From Treponema sp. UBA4873 (GTDB lineage Bacteria; Spirochaetota; Spirochaetia; Treponematales; Treponemataceae), in assembly GCA_002399405.1 (NCBI GenBank), contig DHDP01000010.1, positions 11,981 through 75,980 of the forward strand: DNA of 64,000 nucleotides, written 5' to 3'. Below are positions 41,922 through 51,018 of this stretch, piece by piece. The translations under genes were made by a program, and so were the position numbers. Under the pieces are notes generated by a model. The model was not told where the DNA came from and did not search any database. It was given only the letters and a program-made list of their open reading frames with translations. The number at the start of each line of letters is the position of its first letter. Position 1 is the stretch's first letter.

Positions 41922-42990
41922 GCAGACCGACATTCTGCTTCCTCTTTTTATCTCAGGGATTACGTTTCTCACGTTCAACGAAAAAAATATTATATGGAAG
42001 AATCTTGACAATTCGGACGCCCTTGCGTTACTGTCTATAAATGACATTTCAAAGATTGTAGGACGTTCCTGCAGTTCCGACAGCTGGAACGGAAAAAACA
42101 ATCTGAAAAATGCCCGGACGGCGATGCGCCTCATGGAAGCATATTCCATCGACGCGCTTCTCAATACCGACGCCGCGTATCCGGCGCTTCTGCGCGAGAC
42201 GGTAAATGCTCCGTTCATGCTGTTTTACCGGGGTAATGCCGGATGTCTCGCAGAGCGGACGGTATCAGTCGTGGGAACGCGGATGATGAGCCCTGAGGGA
42301 AAGGCCGCTGCGTTTTCCTTTGCGTACGACGCAGTGCGTGACGGCGTTACGGTTGTCTCAGGCCTTGCGGACGGCATAGACGGTGCGGCCCACAGCGGTG
42401 CGGTTGAAGCGTGCTTCGATGCGGTTGAGTCGGGGGAATCGGCTTCAGAATTGTGCGGAAAGACCGCGGCCGTGCTTCCGTGCGGACCGGACACGATTGC
42501 GCCTGCAAACCACAAAAAGCTTGCCGGGCGCATTCTTTCGACGGGCGGCTGTCTGGTGAGCGAGTATATGCCGGGAACGCCTGTAGAATCGTGGCGTTTC
42601 GTGCACCGCAACCGCATTATCGCGGCTCTTTCGCCTGCAACCGTCGTTGTGGAGGCGCCTCCGGGAAGCGGTGCGCTTATTACGGCTGAGTATGCGGTCG
42701 ATTACAGCAGGGACGTCATGTTCCACGAGGCCGCTTTTTCGATGAACGCGGCTGCTGTTTCGGCCCGGGTGAAGGCGAAGCTTGAGCGCGATTTTGCTGC
42801 CGGTAAGACGGCGAAGCATAAAGTTGAAAATACGCCGGAGAAATATCTTTCAGATGGAGCCCCGGTAATAAAAAATTATGCTGATTACTGCCGATGCCTT
42901 GCCGAAATGCCGGGCATGCGCAGTACGATGCAGAAAAATAAAGACGGACAGCTTCCGCTTTTTGACGGAGACGGTTCAAAAGAAGGATGA
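41911..42990 (+). CDS. dprA: DNA processing protein DprA (Smf)
   Basis: A 359-residue Rossmann-fold protein that loads RecA on incoming single-stranded DNA during transformation. Motifs 'VVGTRMMSPEGKAAAFSFAY' near residue 120, 'VVSGLADGIDGAAHSGA' near residue 147, 'VSEYMPGTPVESWRFVHRNR' near residue 215 and 'PGSGALITAEYAVDYSRDVM' near residue 250 are all present. The N-terminus has a short HhH-like region. It overlaps the TPR gene and is directly followed by topA. DprA alone does not show natural competence, since it is widespread. Confidence 0.93.
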   Translation: MGNKQTDILLPLFISGITFLTFNEKNIIWKNLDNSDALALLSINDISKIVGRSCSSDSWNGKNNLKNARTAMRLMEAYSIDALLNTDAAYPALLRETVNAPFMLFYRGNAGCLAERTVSVVGTRMMSPEGKAAAFSFAYDAVRDGVTVVSGLADGIDGAAHSGAVEACFDAVESGESASELCGKTAAVLPCGPDTIAPANHKKLAGRILSTGGCLVSEYMPGTPVESWRFVHRNRIIAALSPATVVVEAPPGSGALITAEYAVDYSRDVMFHEAAFSMNAAAVSARVKAKLERDFAAGKTAKHKVENTPEKYLSDGAPVIKNYADYCRCLAEMPGMRSTMQKNKDGQLPLFDGDGSKEG

Positions 42991-42991
42991 T

Positions 42992-45217
42992 ATGGCTGAG
43001 ACAACAACTACTACAGACGCTGCAGCAGAAAAAAAAGCTGCCGCTCCTGCAGCAAAGAAAACTGCTTCAAAGGTAAAAAAAGCACAATCAACACTTGTCA
43101 TTGTAGAGTCACCGGCAAAGGCGCACACGATCGAGAAATACCTCGGACCGGGATATACCGTAAAGGCTTCCATGGGTCATCTTATAGACCTGCCGAAGTC
43201 GCGCCTTGCAATCGATGTCGACCACGGATTTCAGCCTGAATATATTACCGTCCGCGGTCGGGCAAAACTGCTCAAGGAACTGCAGCACGACGCAAAGAAA
43301 GCCGACAAAGTCCTGCTCGCAAGCGATAACGACCGCGAAGGAGAGGCTATCGCATGGCATTTGAACAATGCGCTCAAGACCAAAACGTCGGCCCCTATTA
43401 ACCGTATCGTGTTCAACGAAATTACGCCTGTTGCCATCAAGGAAGCTGTTCTTCATCCGGGCAGCATAATCGAAAGCAAGGTGAATGCGCAGAAAGCACG
43501 CCGTGTGCTCGACCGCCTCGTCGGCTACAATCTGAGTCCGCTTCTCTGGAATAAAGTAAAGAACGGCCTTTCCGCCGGACGCGTGCAGTCTGTGGCGCTG
43601 CGCCTTATCTGCGAGAGGGAAGACGAAGTAGAGCATTTTATGCCGGAAGAGTACTGGACGCTCGACGCCGATTTTGCGAAAGGTAAAACGGCATTCACGG
43701 CGCAGCTTGTTTCGTACAAAGGCGAAAAAGCCGAACTGAAAAGCGAGCAGTCCGTAAACGATATAATCAGTCTTATTCAGAGTTCGGACTGCACGGTGAC
43801 GAGCGTGAAGGACACCGACAAATCTGTCCGCCCCAAACCGCCTTTTACGACGTCGAAGCTGCAGCAGGCTGCCGCCAACCGCCTCGGATATACGTCGCGC
43901 AAGACCATGCAGATAGCCCAGCAGCTGTACGAAGGCGTAAATATCGGGGCGAACCGCGTCGGTCTCATCACGTATATGCGTACCGATTCAGTCCGTATTT
44001 CACAGACTGCGCTCACCGACGTCCGCGACTGGCTGACCAAGAATTATCCGAACGACCTTCCGCCTGAGCCGATTAAGTACGAAGTGGGAAAGGAAGCGCA
44101 GGATGCGCATGAAGGCATCCGTCCGACGTACGTCTCGTATACTCCCGATTCGGTAAAGGAATACCTTACGCGCGACCAGCTCCGCCTGTACACAATCATC
44201 TGGGAGCGTTTTGTTTCCAGTCAGATGAACAACGCGAAAACGCGGACGACAAGCGTCGAAATTACCGCAGGAGACGCGGTGTTCCGCGTTTCGGCCGGAA
44301 AAATCGTGGAAAAAGGATTTTACGACGTCATAAAGCTTCTTTCCTCAAAGGAAGACAAGACGGGCAATCTGCCTTCCCTGAAAGAGGGCGAGAAGATCGA
44401 ATGCAAAAAATTTTACCCCGAACAGCATTTTACCCAGGGGCCGGCGCGCTATACCGACGCGTCAATCGTACGTACGCTTGAAGAAAAAGGCATCGGGCGC
44501 CCGTCGACGTACGCACCTATAATTTCCGTGCTGCTTGACCGCTACTATGTTACGCGGACGAATAAACAGCTCGTGCCGACTCAGCTCGGCAGAATGATAT
44601 GCAAGATTCTTGTCGAATCGTTCCCTAAAGTAATCAACGAGCATTTTACGGCGCAGGTCGAAAATGACCTCGATAAAGTCGAGCAGGATCAGCTCGTGTG
44701 GAACAATATGATAGGGGATTTCTACGCTCCGTTTAAAAAACGGGTCGACGAAGTCATGACGACACAGGAAAGCATCAAGGGCTTTCTCGACGAACCGACG
44801 GACAAAATATGCGAGAAGTGCGGCCGTCCGATGGTCAAAAAACTCGGCCGCTTCGGATACTTCCTCGCATGTTCCGGATTCCCCGAATGCCACAACACGC
44901 GTTCGATTCCGCTTGCAAAATGCCCGATGCCGGGATGCAACGGTGAAATTGTCGCGCGGAAAACAAAGGGACGCGGGAAGGAATTCTACGGATGTACGAA
45001 TTATCCGAAATGCAACTTCATCACGCATTTTAAGCCGATAGACCAGTACTGTCCGAAGTGCGGCTGGTTCCTTGTCGAAAAATTCGACAAAAAGAACGGC
45101 ACGTATAAATCGTGCATCAATCCCGACTGCGATTACCTGCATTCGGCTGACGAAGCAGCTGCAGCCGACGAGGCAGCAGCTCATGATACTGCCGCCTCCG
45201 ACGACGATCAGGCATAA
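42992..45217 (+). CDS. topA: DNA topoisomerase I (type IA)
   Basis: Relaxes negative supercoils; 741 residues. After an Ala/Lys/Thr-rich tail of about 30 residues, the TOPRIM domain begins ('TLVIVESPAKAHTIEKYLG'), with 'LLASDNDREGEAIAWHL' and the 'NRIVFNEITPVAIKEA' segment. The active-site Tyr is in 'VGLITYMRTDSVRIS' near residue 327. Three C-terminal zinc ribbons follow, at about residues 608-640, 645-680 and 690-715 (for example 'CEKCGRPM' and 'CPKCGWFL'). The last 25 residues are Ala/Asp-rich. The ATG at 42992 follows AGAAGGA and the dprA stop; a longer frame is inside dprA. Confidence 0.96.
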   Translation: MAETTTTTDAAAEKKAAAPAAKKTASKVKKAQSTLVIVESPAKAHTIEKYLGPGYTVKASMGHLIDLPKSRLAIDVDHGFQPEYITVRGRAKLLKELQHDAKKADKVLLASDNDREGEAIAWHLNNALKTKTSAPINRIVFNEITPVAIKEAVLHPGSIIESKVNAQKARRVLDRLVGYNLSPLLWNKVKNGLSAGRVQSVALRLICEREDEVEHFMPEEYWTLDADFAKGKTAFTAQLVSYKGEKAELKSEQSVNDIISLIQSSDCTVTSVKDTDKSVRPKPPFTTSKLQQAAANRLGYTSRKTMQIAQQLYEGVNIGANRVGLITYMRTDSVRISQTALTDVRDWLTKNYPNDLPPEPIKYEVGKEAQDAHEGIRPTYVSYTPDSVKEYLTRDQLRLYTIIWERFVSSQMNNAKTRTTSVEITAGDAVFRVSAGKIVEKGFYDVIKLLSSKEDKTGNLPSLKEGEKIECKKFYPEQHFTQGPARYTDASIVRTLEEKGIGRPSTYAPIISVLLDRYYVTRTNKQLVPTQLGRMICKILVESFPKVINEHFTAQVENDLDKVEQDQLVWNNMIGDFYAPFKKRVDEVMTTQESIKGFLDEPTDKICEKCGRPMVKKLGRFGYFLACSGFPECHNTRSIPLAKCPMPGCNGEIVARKTKGRGKEFYGCTNYPKCNFITHFKPIDQYCPKCGWFLVEKFDKKNGTYKSCINPDCDYLHSADEAAAADEAAAHDTAASDDDQA

Positions 45218-45220
45218 TGC

Positions 45221-46147
45221 ATGGGCGGTCCGGAAACACTTCGCAGCTGTACGGAAGAATTCCTTCTGTACCTCGACGCTGTGAGGGGGCTTTCAGAAAA
45301 TTCCGTTACGGCGTACCGCAATGACCTTTCGCAGCTCACCGGTTTCCTTGGCGGAGACCGGCTCATTTCCGATGTGACGGCCGAAGATATCCGGTCGTGC
45401 ATCGGAATCCTTTCAAAAGAACAAAAAGCCGCGTCGACAGTAAACCGCTTTATTGCGGCGGTGAGAACTTTTTTTGCCTATTGCCGGAAATTTGAGTATA
45501 TTCAAACTAATCCGGCGTTGGAAATCAGGACAGTAAAGATGCCGAAACATCTGCCCCGTTTTCTTACCGGCCCGGAAATCGACGAACTGTGCAGGGAACC
45601 TGAAGAACACGAGATTTTGTGGCAGTCGCGCGACAGCGCGATTATCGAGATGCTTTATTCTTCGGGATGCCGTGTGAGCGAGCTTGCTTCGCTGCGGTTC
45701 GACGACATGGCCGACGATTACAGTTCTGCAGTCGTGACGGGAAAAGGAAAGAAGGACAGACGCGTGTATTTTGAAGAGGACGCACGGAAAGCGTTCGGAA
45801 CGTATCTTGACGACCGGAAGAAATTATTTGCTGATAAACATATGAAAGATACCGTGAACCGGATATTTGTGAACCAGCAGGGAACGGCGCTTACACCGCA
45901 CGGAATAGGGTGGATTATTGCGCGCTATTCGGGACCTGAAGGAACGAATCACCATATATCTCCTCATGCGCTCCGCCATACGTTTGCGACTGCGATGCTC
46001 TCATCCGGCGCGGACGTACGCGTTGTGCAGGAACTTCTCGGTCACGCGAGTATTTCGACGACGCAGCGATATACGCACATTACGACGGAGCGTCTCATAG
46101 ATATGTACAACAAAGCACACCCTCACGGAGGTAAGGATAATGAGTAA
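45221..46147 (+). CDS. xerC: Tyrosine recombinase, XerC-like
   Basis: Second Xer-type recombinase, 308 residues, with N-terminal 'YLDAVRGLSENSVTAYRNDL' and catalytic residues in 'SSGCRVSELASLRF' (Arg), 'GKGKKDRRVYFEE' (Lys), 'SPHALRHTFATAMLSSGADV' (His, Arg) and 'LGHASISTTQRYTHI' (His, Tyr). The topA-xerC-hslV-hslU order matches the Bacillus topA-...-xerC-clpQ-clpY arrangement, supporting XerC rather than an integrase of a mobile element. No strong ribosome-binding site is seen; the topA stop is three bases upstream, suggesting coupling. It overlaps hslV by eight bases. Confidence 0.92.
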   Translation: MGGPETLRSCTEEFLLYLDAVRGLSENSVTAYRNDLSQLTGFLGGDRLISDVTAEDIRSCIGILSKEQKAASTVNRFIAAVRTFFAYCRKFEYIQTNPALEIRTVKMPKHLPRFLTGPEIDELCREPEEHEILWQSRDSAIIEMLYSSGCRVSELASLRFDDMADDYSSAVVTGKGKKDRRVYFEEDARKAFGTYLDDRKKLFADKHMKDTVNRIFVNQQGTALTPHGIGWIIARYSGPEGTNHHISPHALRHTFATAMLSSGADVRVVQELLGHASISTTQRYTHITTERLIDMYNKAHPHGGKDNE

Positions 46148-46685
46148 GAAATTTCCGAAAATACGCAGCACGACGGTAATAGCTGTGCGGCGCGACGGAA
46201 AAGTTGCAATGGCCGGCGACGGACAGGTCACGGCCGGCAATACGGTGGTAAAAGGAAACGCACGCAAAGTGCGCAAAATATACGACGGTAAAATCCTTAC
46301 GGGATTTGCCGGTTCAGTTGCCGATGCGTTTACGCTGTTCGACAAGTTCGAGGAAAAACTCAAGGAATACAACGGTGACATTATGCGCTCCGCTGTCGAG
46401 CTTGCGAAGATGTGGCGCACCGACCGTTCGCTCCAGAAACTTGAGGCGGAGCTGCTCGTTGCGAACAGCGACAAAATTTTACTGATTTCAGGGGACGGCA
46501 ACGTGATTGAGCCTGAAAACAACGTGTGCGCGATCGGCAGCGGCGGAAATTATGCGTATTCCGCGGCGCTCGCATATCTTGAAAGTTCCGGCATGAGCGC
46601 GAGGGAAATAGCCGAGAAAAGCCTTGCAATAGCGGGAAAGATATGCATCTATACGAACGATAATGTGACTGTGGAGGAAGCGTGA
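46140..46685 (+). CDS. hslV: ATP-dependent protease subunit HslV (ClpQ)
   Basis: Proteasome-like peptidase subunit of 181 residues assembling into two hexamer rings. The core begins 'TTVIAVRRDGKVAMAGDGQV'; the catalytic Thr would be exposed by removal of a 10- to 11-residue leader ('SKKFPKIRS'), longer than the single Met removed in E. coli. 'GNARKVRKIYDGKILTGFAGS' and 'AIGSGGNYAYSAA' are typical. The ATG follows GGAGG inside the xerC end; its stop overlaps the hslU start (TGATG). Works with HslU to degrade proteins in the cytosol. Confidence 0.95.
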   Translation: MSKKFPKIRSTTVIAVRRDGKVAMAGDGQVTAGNTVVKGNARKVRKIYDGKILTGFAGSVADAFTLFDKFEEKLKEYNGDIMRSAVELAKMWRTDRSLQKLEAELLVANSDKILLISGDGNVIEPENNVCAIGSGGNYAYSAALAYLESSGMSAREIAEKSLAIAGKICIYTNDNVTVEEA

Positions 46686-48190
46686 TGGCTGAAGAAACCA
46701 AATCACTGCCTGAAGTGCATGCTGATTTAACACCGAAAGAAATAGTGGAGAAACTCGATCAATATATCATCGGACAGACAAAGGCAAAGCGCGCTGTTGC
46801 AGTTGCACTCCGCAACCGTTACCGCCGTCTGAAGCTTCCTGAGGAAATCCGCGACGAGGTTGCGCCGAAGAACATACTCATGATCGGCCCGACCGGCGTG
46901 GGGAAAACCGAAATTGCGCGCCGTCTCGCGAAACTCTGCGGGGCGCCGTTCCTCAAAGTTGAGGCAACGAAATACACGGAAGTCGGCTACGTCGGACGCG
47001 ATGTCGAATCGATGATACGCGACCTCATGGCTGTCGGCTACAACGACGTTAAAGCCGAGATGGAAGAGCGGCTCCGCGAGAGGAGTGCACCCGTCGTCGA
47101 AGACAGACTGCTCGACCTTCTGCTTCCGGGGACGTCCGAAAAGGACAGGAAAGCGCGCGCGAACGAAAAGAAAGACGGCGCGGTGCTCGGAAATATTTTC
47201 GGCGGCCCGGTTATAAAGCCGTCTTCCCCCGCGGAAACAAAAACTGTAGATACGACGAACGTTGCGGAAGGTTCGTCCGCCGCTGCGGACGCCAACGGAG
47301 AAGATTCAACTCGGGAAAAATTCCGTCAGATGCTTCGCGACGGAAAACTTGAAGACCGCGAGATAGAGCTCACTATCCGCCCGCAGTTTCAGATGCCCAA
47401 CATGGAAATCATTGCCGGCGGAAACATGGAAGACTTTGAGAGCGGCATGCAGAACATCGCGGGCATGCTTTCAGGCGGGAACAAACCTAAACACCGTACT
47501 GTTACAATCCGCGAGGGACGCAAGATAATCACCGAGGAAGTGCTCGACAGCATGATCGACTCCGACAAGGTTGCCGACGAGGCTAAGAAGCGCGTGCAGC
47601 AGAGCGGCATCATATTTATCGACGAGATAGACAAGATTGCAACGAAGAAAAGCGAAAGCCACGGACAGGACGTTTCCCGCGAGGGAGTCCAGCGCGACAT
47701 CCTTCCGATTGTCGAAGGAAGCAACGTAAATACGAAATACGGGGTCATCGACACGTCGCACATTCTGTTCATCGCAGCCGGCGCATTCAGCGTGTCGGCG
47801 CCGAGCGACCTTATTCCCGAACTTCAGGGACGGTTTCCGCTGCGGGTCGAACTCGACGCGCTCAAGAGGGATGATTTCCGCCGCATTCTTACGGAGCCGC
47901 GGAACGCACTTACGAAACAGTACGCGGCGCTCCTTGCAACCGAAGACGTGACGATAAACTTTACCGACGATGCTATCGACCGGATGAGCTTCCTTGCTGA
48001 GGATGTGAACAGCCGCAGCGAGAATATCGGCGCGCGCCGGCTTCATACGATTATGGAAAAGGTCCTCGACGACATTTCGTTCGGTGCCGACGAACACAGA
48101 GGTGAAACGGTGAACATCGACGAAAAATACGTCGACGAAAAACTCAACGGTCTTGTGGCTGATCAGGACTTGTCCCGGTACATACTGTAG
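46685..48190 (+). CDS. hslU: HslU ATPase (ClpY)
   Basis: AAA+ unfoldase of the HslUV protease, 501 residues. Walker A 'GPTGVGKTE' near residue 69, the inserted I-domain (about residues 115-240, including a low-complexity Lys/Asp/Ala stretch), Walker B 'IIFIDEIDKIATKK' near residue 309 and sensor region 'SRSENIGARRLHTIMEKVLD' are present. A GTG just before the ATG is an alternative start; the ATG at 46685 has a GGAGGAAG ribosome-binding site and overlaps the hslV stop. The last gene of the dprA-topA-xerC-hslVU run. Confidence 0.95.
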   Translation: MAEETKSLPEVHADLTPKEIVEKLDQYIIGQTKAKRAVAVALRNRYRRLKLPEEIRDEVAPKNILMIGPTGVGKTEIARRLAKLCGAPFLKVEATKYTEVGYVGRDVESMIRDLMAVGYNDVKAEMEERLRERSAPVVEDRLLDLLLPGTSEKDRKARANEKKDGAVLGNIFGGPVIKPSSPAETKTVDTTNVAEGSSAAADANGEDSTREKFRQMLRDGKLEDREIELTIRPQFQMPNMEIIAGGNMEDFESGMQNIAGMLSGGNKPKHRTVTIREGRKIITEEVLDSMIDSDKVADEAKKRVQQSGIIFIDEIDKIATKKSESHGQDVSREGVQRDILPIVEGSNVNTKYGVIDTSHILFIAAGAFSVSAPSDLIPELQGRFPLRVELDALKRDDFRRILTEPRNALTKQYAALLATEDVTINFTDDAIDRMSFLAEDVNSRSENIGARRLHTIMEKVLDDISFGADEHRGETVNIDEKYVDEKLNGLVADQDLSRYIL

Positions 48191-48199
48191 AGCGGAGCA

Positions 48200-49429
48200 A
48201 TGCATTTTAACGATAACGACTTTCAGCGCAATTCCAATATTTCATGTATTTTCGACATGATATGGCGCAACCGCACTATGAGCCGGATTGATATTGCCAG
48301 GCAGCTGAATCTGTATCGTTCCACGGTATCGAATATTATCGGGACGCTGATAAGCAACGAAGTGATACTTGAAGGCGGGACCGAGACTGAAGTCACGCGC
48401 AGCGGCCGTAAACCAGTCAATCTCACAGTAAACGATTCGTTCGGCTGTGTCGTCGGAATCGAACTGCAGATCGACGTTTTTTCAGTCGTTGCGAGCACAT
48501 TCAGCGGGGACGTGATTTTTTCGATGGAGGGCGAAACTCCGTCAGCTCCCGAACTCGCTGATAAGCCCGTGCAGTCTTTTCTGTACAGCGTTGATAAAAT
48601 CATGGAGCGGATAATTCCCGAGACGGCGAAACTTGCAGCGCCGCCGCTCGGAATAGGCATCGGTATTCCCGGCATCATCGACATTGACAGAGGAATCGTC
48701 ATCAGGTCCGATCCGTTCCAGCTTCATAATTTCAGCTATGCCGATACGCTCAGAATGCGCTACGGCATACCGCTGATAATCGAGAACGACGCAAAATGCT
48801 GCGCATGGCTGCAGTGCGAGAACTACCGCAACAATTCCGGCCGTGATTTTTTGAGCGTTCTTACGCGCAATTATAAGAACAACGGACGCGGATGTCCCGA
48901 TTATTATAAATACGGAATCGGAGTCGGACTCGCCGCTACGATGGGCGGGCACGTTCTGTACGGACACAATTATGCGTTCGGCGAATATATTTCACATTCA
49001 TGGAAACCGAACAAGGCGGGGCAGAACGGACTTCCCGACGCGGTTATTAACACCGTGCAGACGAACGACGATTCCTACGCGGAGTTCATCCGCGATTTGT
49101 TTTCGACGCTCACGACGTTTATTCCGCTTCTGGCTCCGAACGCCGTATTTCTGCACGGGCAGCCTGCCTCTCGTCATCAGCTTATCCATACCGTAATCGC
49201 CGAACAGGTACCGCAGTTTCTGAAAATGCTGGACAGCTGCAATGCGTCGTTCACCATAATGCAGGAACTGCCGGGCGAAATAGCGCACGGAGCTGCCGCC
49301 ATGTTTCTTCAGAGACTGTTTTCCGTCGACGAAACGTACGGCAGCAGTTCATATTCCCGTCTTTACTGGGATGAAATTTTTTCCCTCAGACAAAAAAACA
49401 AAGAAAAAAAACAATTTCACACAGCCTGA
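48200..49429 (+). CDS. ROK-family transcriptional regulator (zinc motif absent)
   Basis: A 409-residue regulator of the NagC/XylR type. Residues 15-70 form a helix-turn-helix ('MSRIDIARQLNLYRSTVSNI'), followed by the sugar-kinase-like ROK domain ('GIGIGIPGIIDIDRGIVI', 'IIENDAKCCAWLQ'). The usual ROK zinc-binding sequence (E-x-G-H ... C-x-C-G-x-x-G-C-x-E) is missing: after 'HNYAFGEYISHSWKPN' there is 'AGQNGLPDAV' with no cysteines. Ligand binding may therefore differ. Regulators of this type bind dyads near sugar-uptake genes; the 16-bp dyad and the outer-membrane protein gene just downstream are natural targets. It follows hslU by nine bases. Confidence 0.85.
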   Translation: MHFNDNDFQRNSNISCIFDMIWRNRTMSRIDIARQLNLYRSTVSNIIGTLISNEVILEGGTETEVTRSGRKPVNLTVNDSFGCVVGIELQIDVFSVVASTFSGDVIFSMEGETPSAPELADKPVQSFLYSVDKIMERIIPETAKLAAPPLGIGIGIPGIIDIDRGIVIRSDPFQLHNFSYADTLRMRYGIPLIIENDAKCCAWLQCENYRNNSGRDFLSVLTRNYKNNGRGCPDYYKYGIGVGLAATMGGHVLYGHNYAFGEYISHSWKPNKAGQNGLPDAVINTVQTNDDSYAEFIRDLFSTLTTFIPLLAPNAVFLHGQPASRHQLIHTVIAEQVPQFLKMLDSCNASFTIMQELPGEIAHGAAAMFLQRLFSVDETYGSSSYSRLYWDEIFSLRQKNKEKKQFHTA

Positions 49430-49500
49430 TATCTCCGGTCAATCTGTAAAATCAGTCTGCCTTTTCATATGCCGCTCTACTCTTTCCATGCGAAACTGTA

Positions 49501-49539
49501 TCGCTGTTTTTAGTACATAAAAAGTACTAAAAACAGCGA
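49501..49539. promoter_or_regulatory. Perfect 16-bp inverted repeat upstream of porin gene
   Basis: TCGCTGTTTTTAGTAC (49501-49516) is repeated in inverted form at 49524-49539, with a 7-base ATAAAAA centre. It lies 30 bases upstream of the -35 box of the porin promoter. There is no U-run after the stem, so it is an unlikely terminator; an operator for the adjacent ROK regulator is inferred. Confidence 0.6.
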
Positions 49540-49568
49540 AATTTACAGGAAATTTCATTATTTAACCG

Positions 49569-49597
49569 TTGACAAATCAAAATACTGGTCTTATAGT
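49569..49597 (+). promoter_or_regulatory. Promoter of the outer-membrane protein gene
   Basis: TTGACA (49569-49574), 17-base spacer, TATAGT (49592-49597): near-consensus sigma-70 promoter. Leader of about 78 bases before the AAAGGAG ribosome-binding site and ATG at 49682. Confidence 0.8.
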
Positions 49598-49681
49598 TGT
49601 TAATAAGTACAGAGATTGTACAAACAGCTTCTGTACCAGATTTGCGTATGCAGATCCCAAAAAAAGGTAAAGGAGAAAAAA

Positions 49682-50893
49682 ATGAAAAGAATTGTAACGG
49701 CAATGGCAGTTCTTGTCGCAACGGCAGGCATTTTGTCCGCAGGCGATGTATCGGTGGCATTGGAAGCGAAAGTCAATGTATGGTCAAAAACAGGGGCCGA
49801 CACACAAGGATTCAATATTGTCCAGGGAGACGACTATCTCGCCCAGCTGCGGCTCGGCTACGATGCTGAATTCGGCGGAGGGTATATCCGTTTAAGATCG
49901 GGTGAAATGAACCGGAACAATATATGGACCGGAAAATCACCATGGACCGCAGACGCCAAATCTTTCGGTATGGACCGCTGGGGTATGTATATAAAGCCTG
50001 TCAAACAGTTTAAGTTTACGATCAGCAACGCCGCATACGAAGTGTTCGCCGAAAGTATAAACTGGGAGCCGATTTTCGGTGCAGGTTTTTTTGAAAATTC
50101 AAGCGCACCGCATGCTGTCCTGGAACTGTTCCCGGTAGACGGACTTACTATTGCAGGCGGAATTACAGCTGAAGATGAAGATACCGGGAGCTATGGGATT
50201 ACCGACAATCCGTTCAGCACGTTTGAAGGTGTCGTTAAATACGACATCGCAAACATTGGAAGTGCGGCGCTGGAGTTCAGCAATGCCTCTAAGAACGACA
50301 GCGGTTTCGGAAAAGACGGCGATGTAAAGAGAATCGGCGCACAGTTCAATTATACCGGCGTAGACAAACTTTCAGTTCTTGCCGGATATTCTGCCGTTAT
50401 TGTGTCGGGCGATGCTTTCGACGATGCTAACGATATTCTCGATGCTGCCGGTGAAACAAAGCTCTCTTCTCTTGCGCAGAACCGCCTCGAACTTTTCGTA
50501 ACATACAGCGGAATAGACAAACTCACGCTTTCACTCTATGAAGCAGCGCTTCTCCGCGGCGAAGGATGGGGTGATTTCGGAAACCGTCTCGCTGTAAAAG
50601 TCGCATATCAGGCGACTGACAAGCTGTCTTTCTGGACACGCGAAAACCTGTTTATGAACTACGGCAGCAACAATCATGGATGGGGTGCGTATCAGCTTGC
50701 AAACAGCAGCGACAAAGATCAGAAAGGTCTCCGCGCGGAGCTTTACGGCAGCTACGATTTCGGAAAAGGAATCGGAACGTACGTCGGTGTCAGGTTTGAC
50801 TACGATATGACATCGGAAGGTCCTTCAAAACCAACAGACGATGATGCTCGTCTCACATATTCAATTCCGGTCGGCATCACGGTTAATTACTGA
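49682..50893 (+). CDS. Predicted outer-membrane beta-barrel protein (porin-like)
   Basis: A 403-residue exported protein: signal peptide 'VTAMAVLVATAGILSAGDVS', then alternating strands with many Tyr/Phe/Trp residues and turns rich in Asp/Asn/Gly, ending in 'SIPVGITVNY', where the final aromatic residue is the usual beta-barrel sorting signal. Strong candidate for a surface porin; I do not recognise a named treponemal family such as Msp/Tpr or OmpF-like FadL. The start at 49682 has AAAGGAG. Its expression is probably controlled by the ROK regulator through the upstream dyad, suggesting a role in sugar uptake. Cargo is not known. A strong terminator follows. Confidence 0.75.
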   Translation: MKRIVTAMAVLVATAGILSAGDVSVALEAKVNVWSKTGADTQGFNIVQGDDYLAQLRLGYDAEFGGGYIRLRSGEMNRNNIWTGKSPWTADAKSFGMDRWGMYIKPVKQFKFTISNAAYEVFAESINWEPIFGAGFFENSSAPHAVLELFPVDGLTIAGGITAEDEDTGSYGITDNPFSTFEGVVKYDIANIGSAALEFSNASKNDSGFGKDGDVKRIGAQFNYTGVDKLSVLAGYSAVIVSGDAFDDANDILDAAGETKLSSLAQNRLELFVTYSGIDKLTLSLYEAALLRGEGWGDFGNRLAVKVAYQATDKLSFWTRENLFMNYGSNNHGWGAYQLANSSDKDQKGLRAELYGSYDFGKGIGTYVGVRFDYDMTSEGPSKPTDDDARLTYSIPVGITVNY

Positions 50894-50925
50894 CACTTAG
50901 GCGGCGGAAATTAAAATTTGTTAAT

Positions 50926-50952
50926 ATCAGGTAGAGGCAAGCTTCTCCTGAT
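50926..50952 (+). other. Small hairpin after porin gene
   Basis: ATCAGG (50926-50931) pairs with CCTGAT (50947-50952) around a 15-base loop with partial pairing. It precedes the main terminator. Confidence 0.3.
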
Positions 50953-50955
50953 GTG

Positions 50956-51000
50956 ACCGGCGGCGTTTTCACCTCCTTATTCAGCGCCGCCGGTTTTCTA
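50956..51000 (+). terminator. Terminator after porin gene
   Basis: A 10-bp GC-rich stem ACCGGCGGCG (50956-50965) with CGCCGCCGGT (50985-50994) is followed by TTTTCTATTT. The T-tract is on the plus-strand side, so it mainly ends the porin transcript; the convergent kor operon ends 19 bases away. Confidence 0.85.
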
Positions 51001-51018
51001 TTTAACCTTTTTTTTACG

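Noticed and set aside
40170..46147. Two tyrosine recombinases as signs of a mobile element
   Set aside because: Both are Xer-sized with Xer-type motifs, sit in conserved housekeeping contexts (after ftsZ; topA-xerC-hslVU), and no attachment sites or cargo genes were seen.
49501..49539. The 16-bp dyad as a rho-independent terminator of the ROK gene
   Set aside because: No T-run follows the stem on either strand and the stem is AT-rich toward the tip, so an operator is more likely, though an unusual terminator is not fully excluded.
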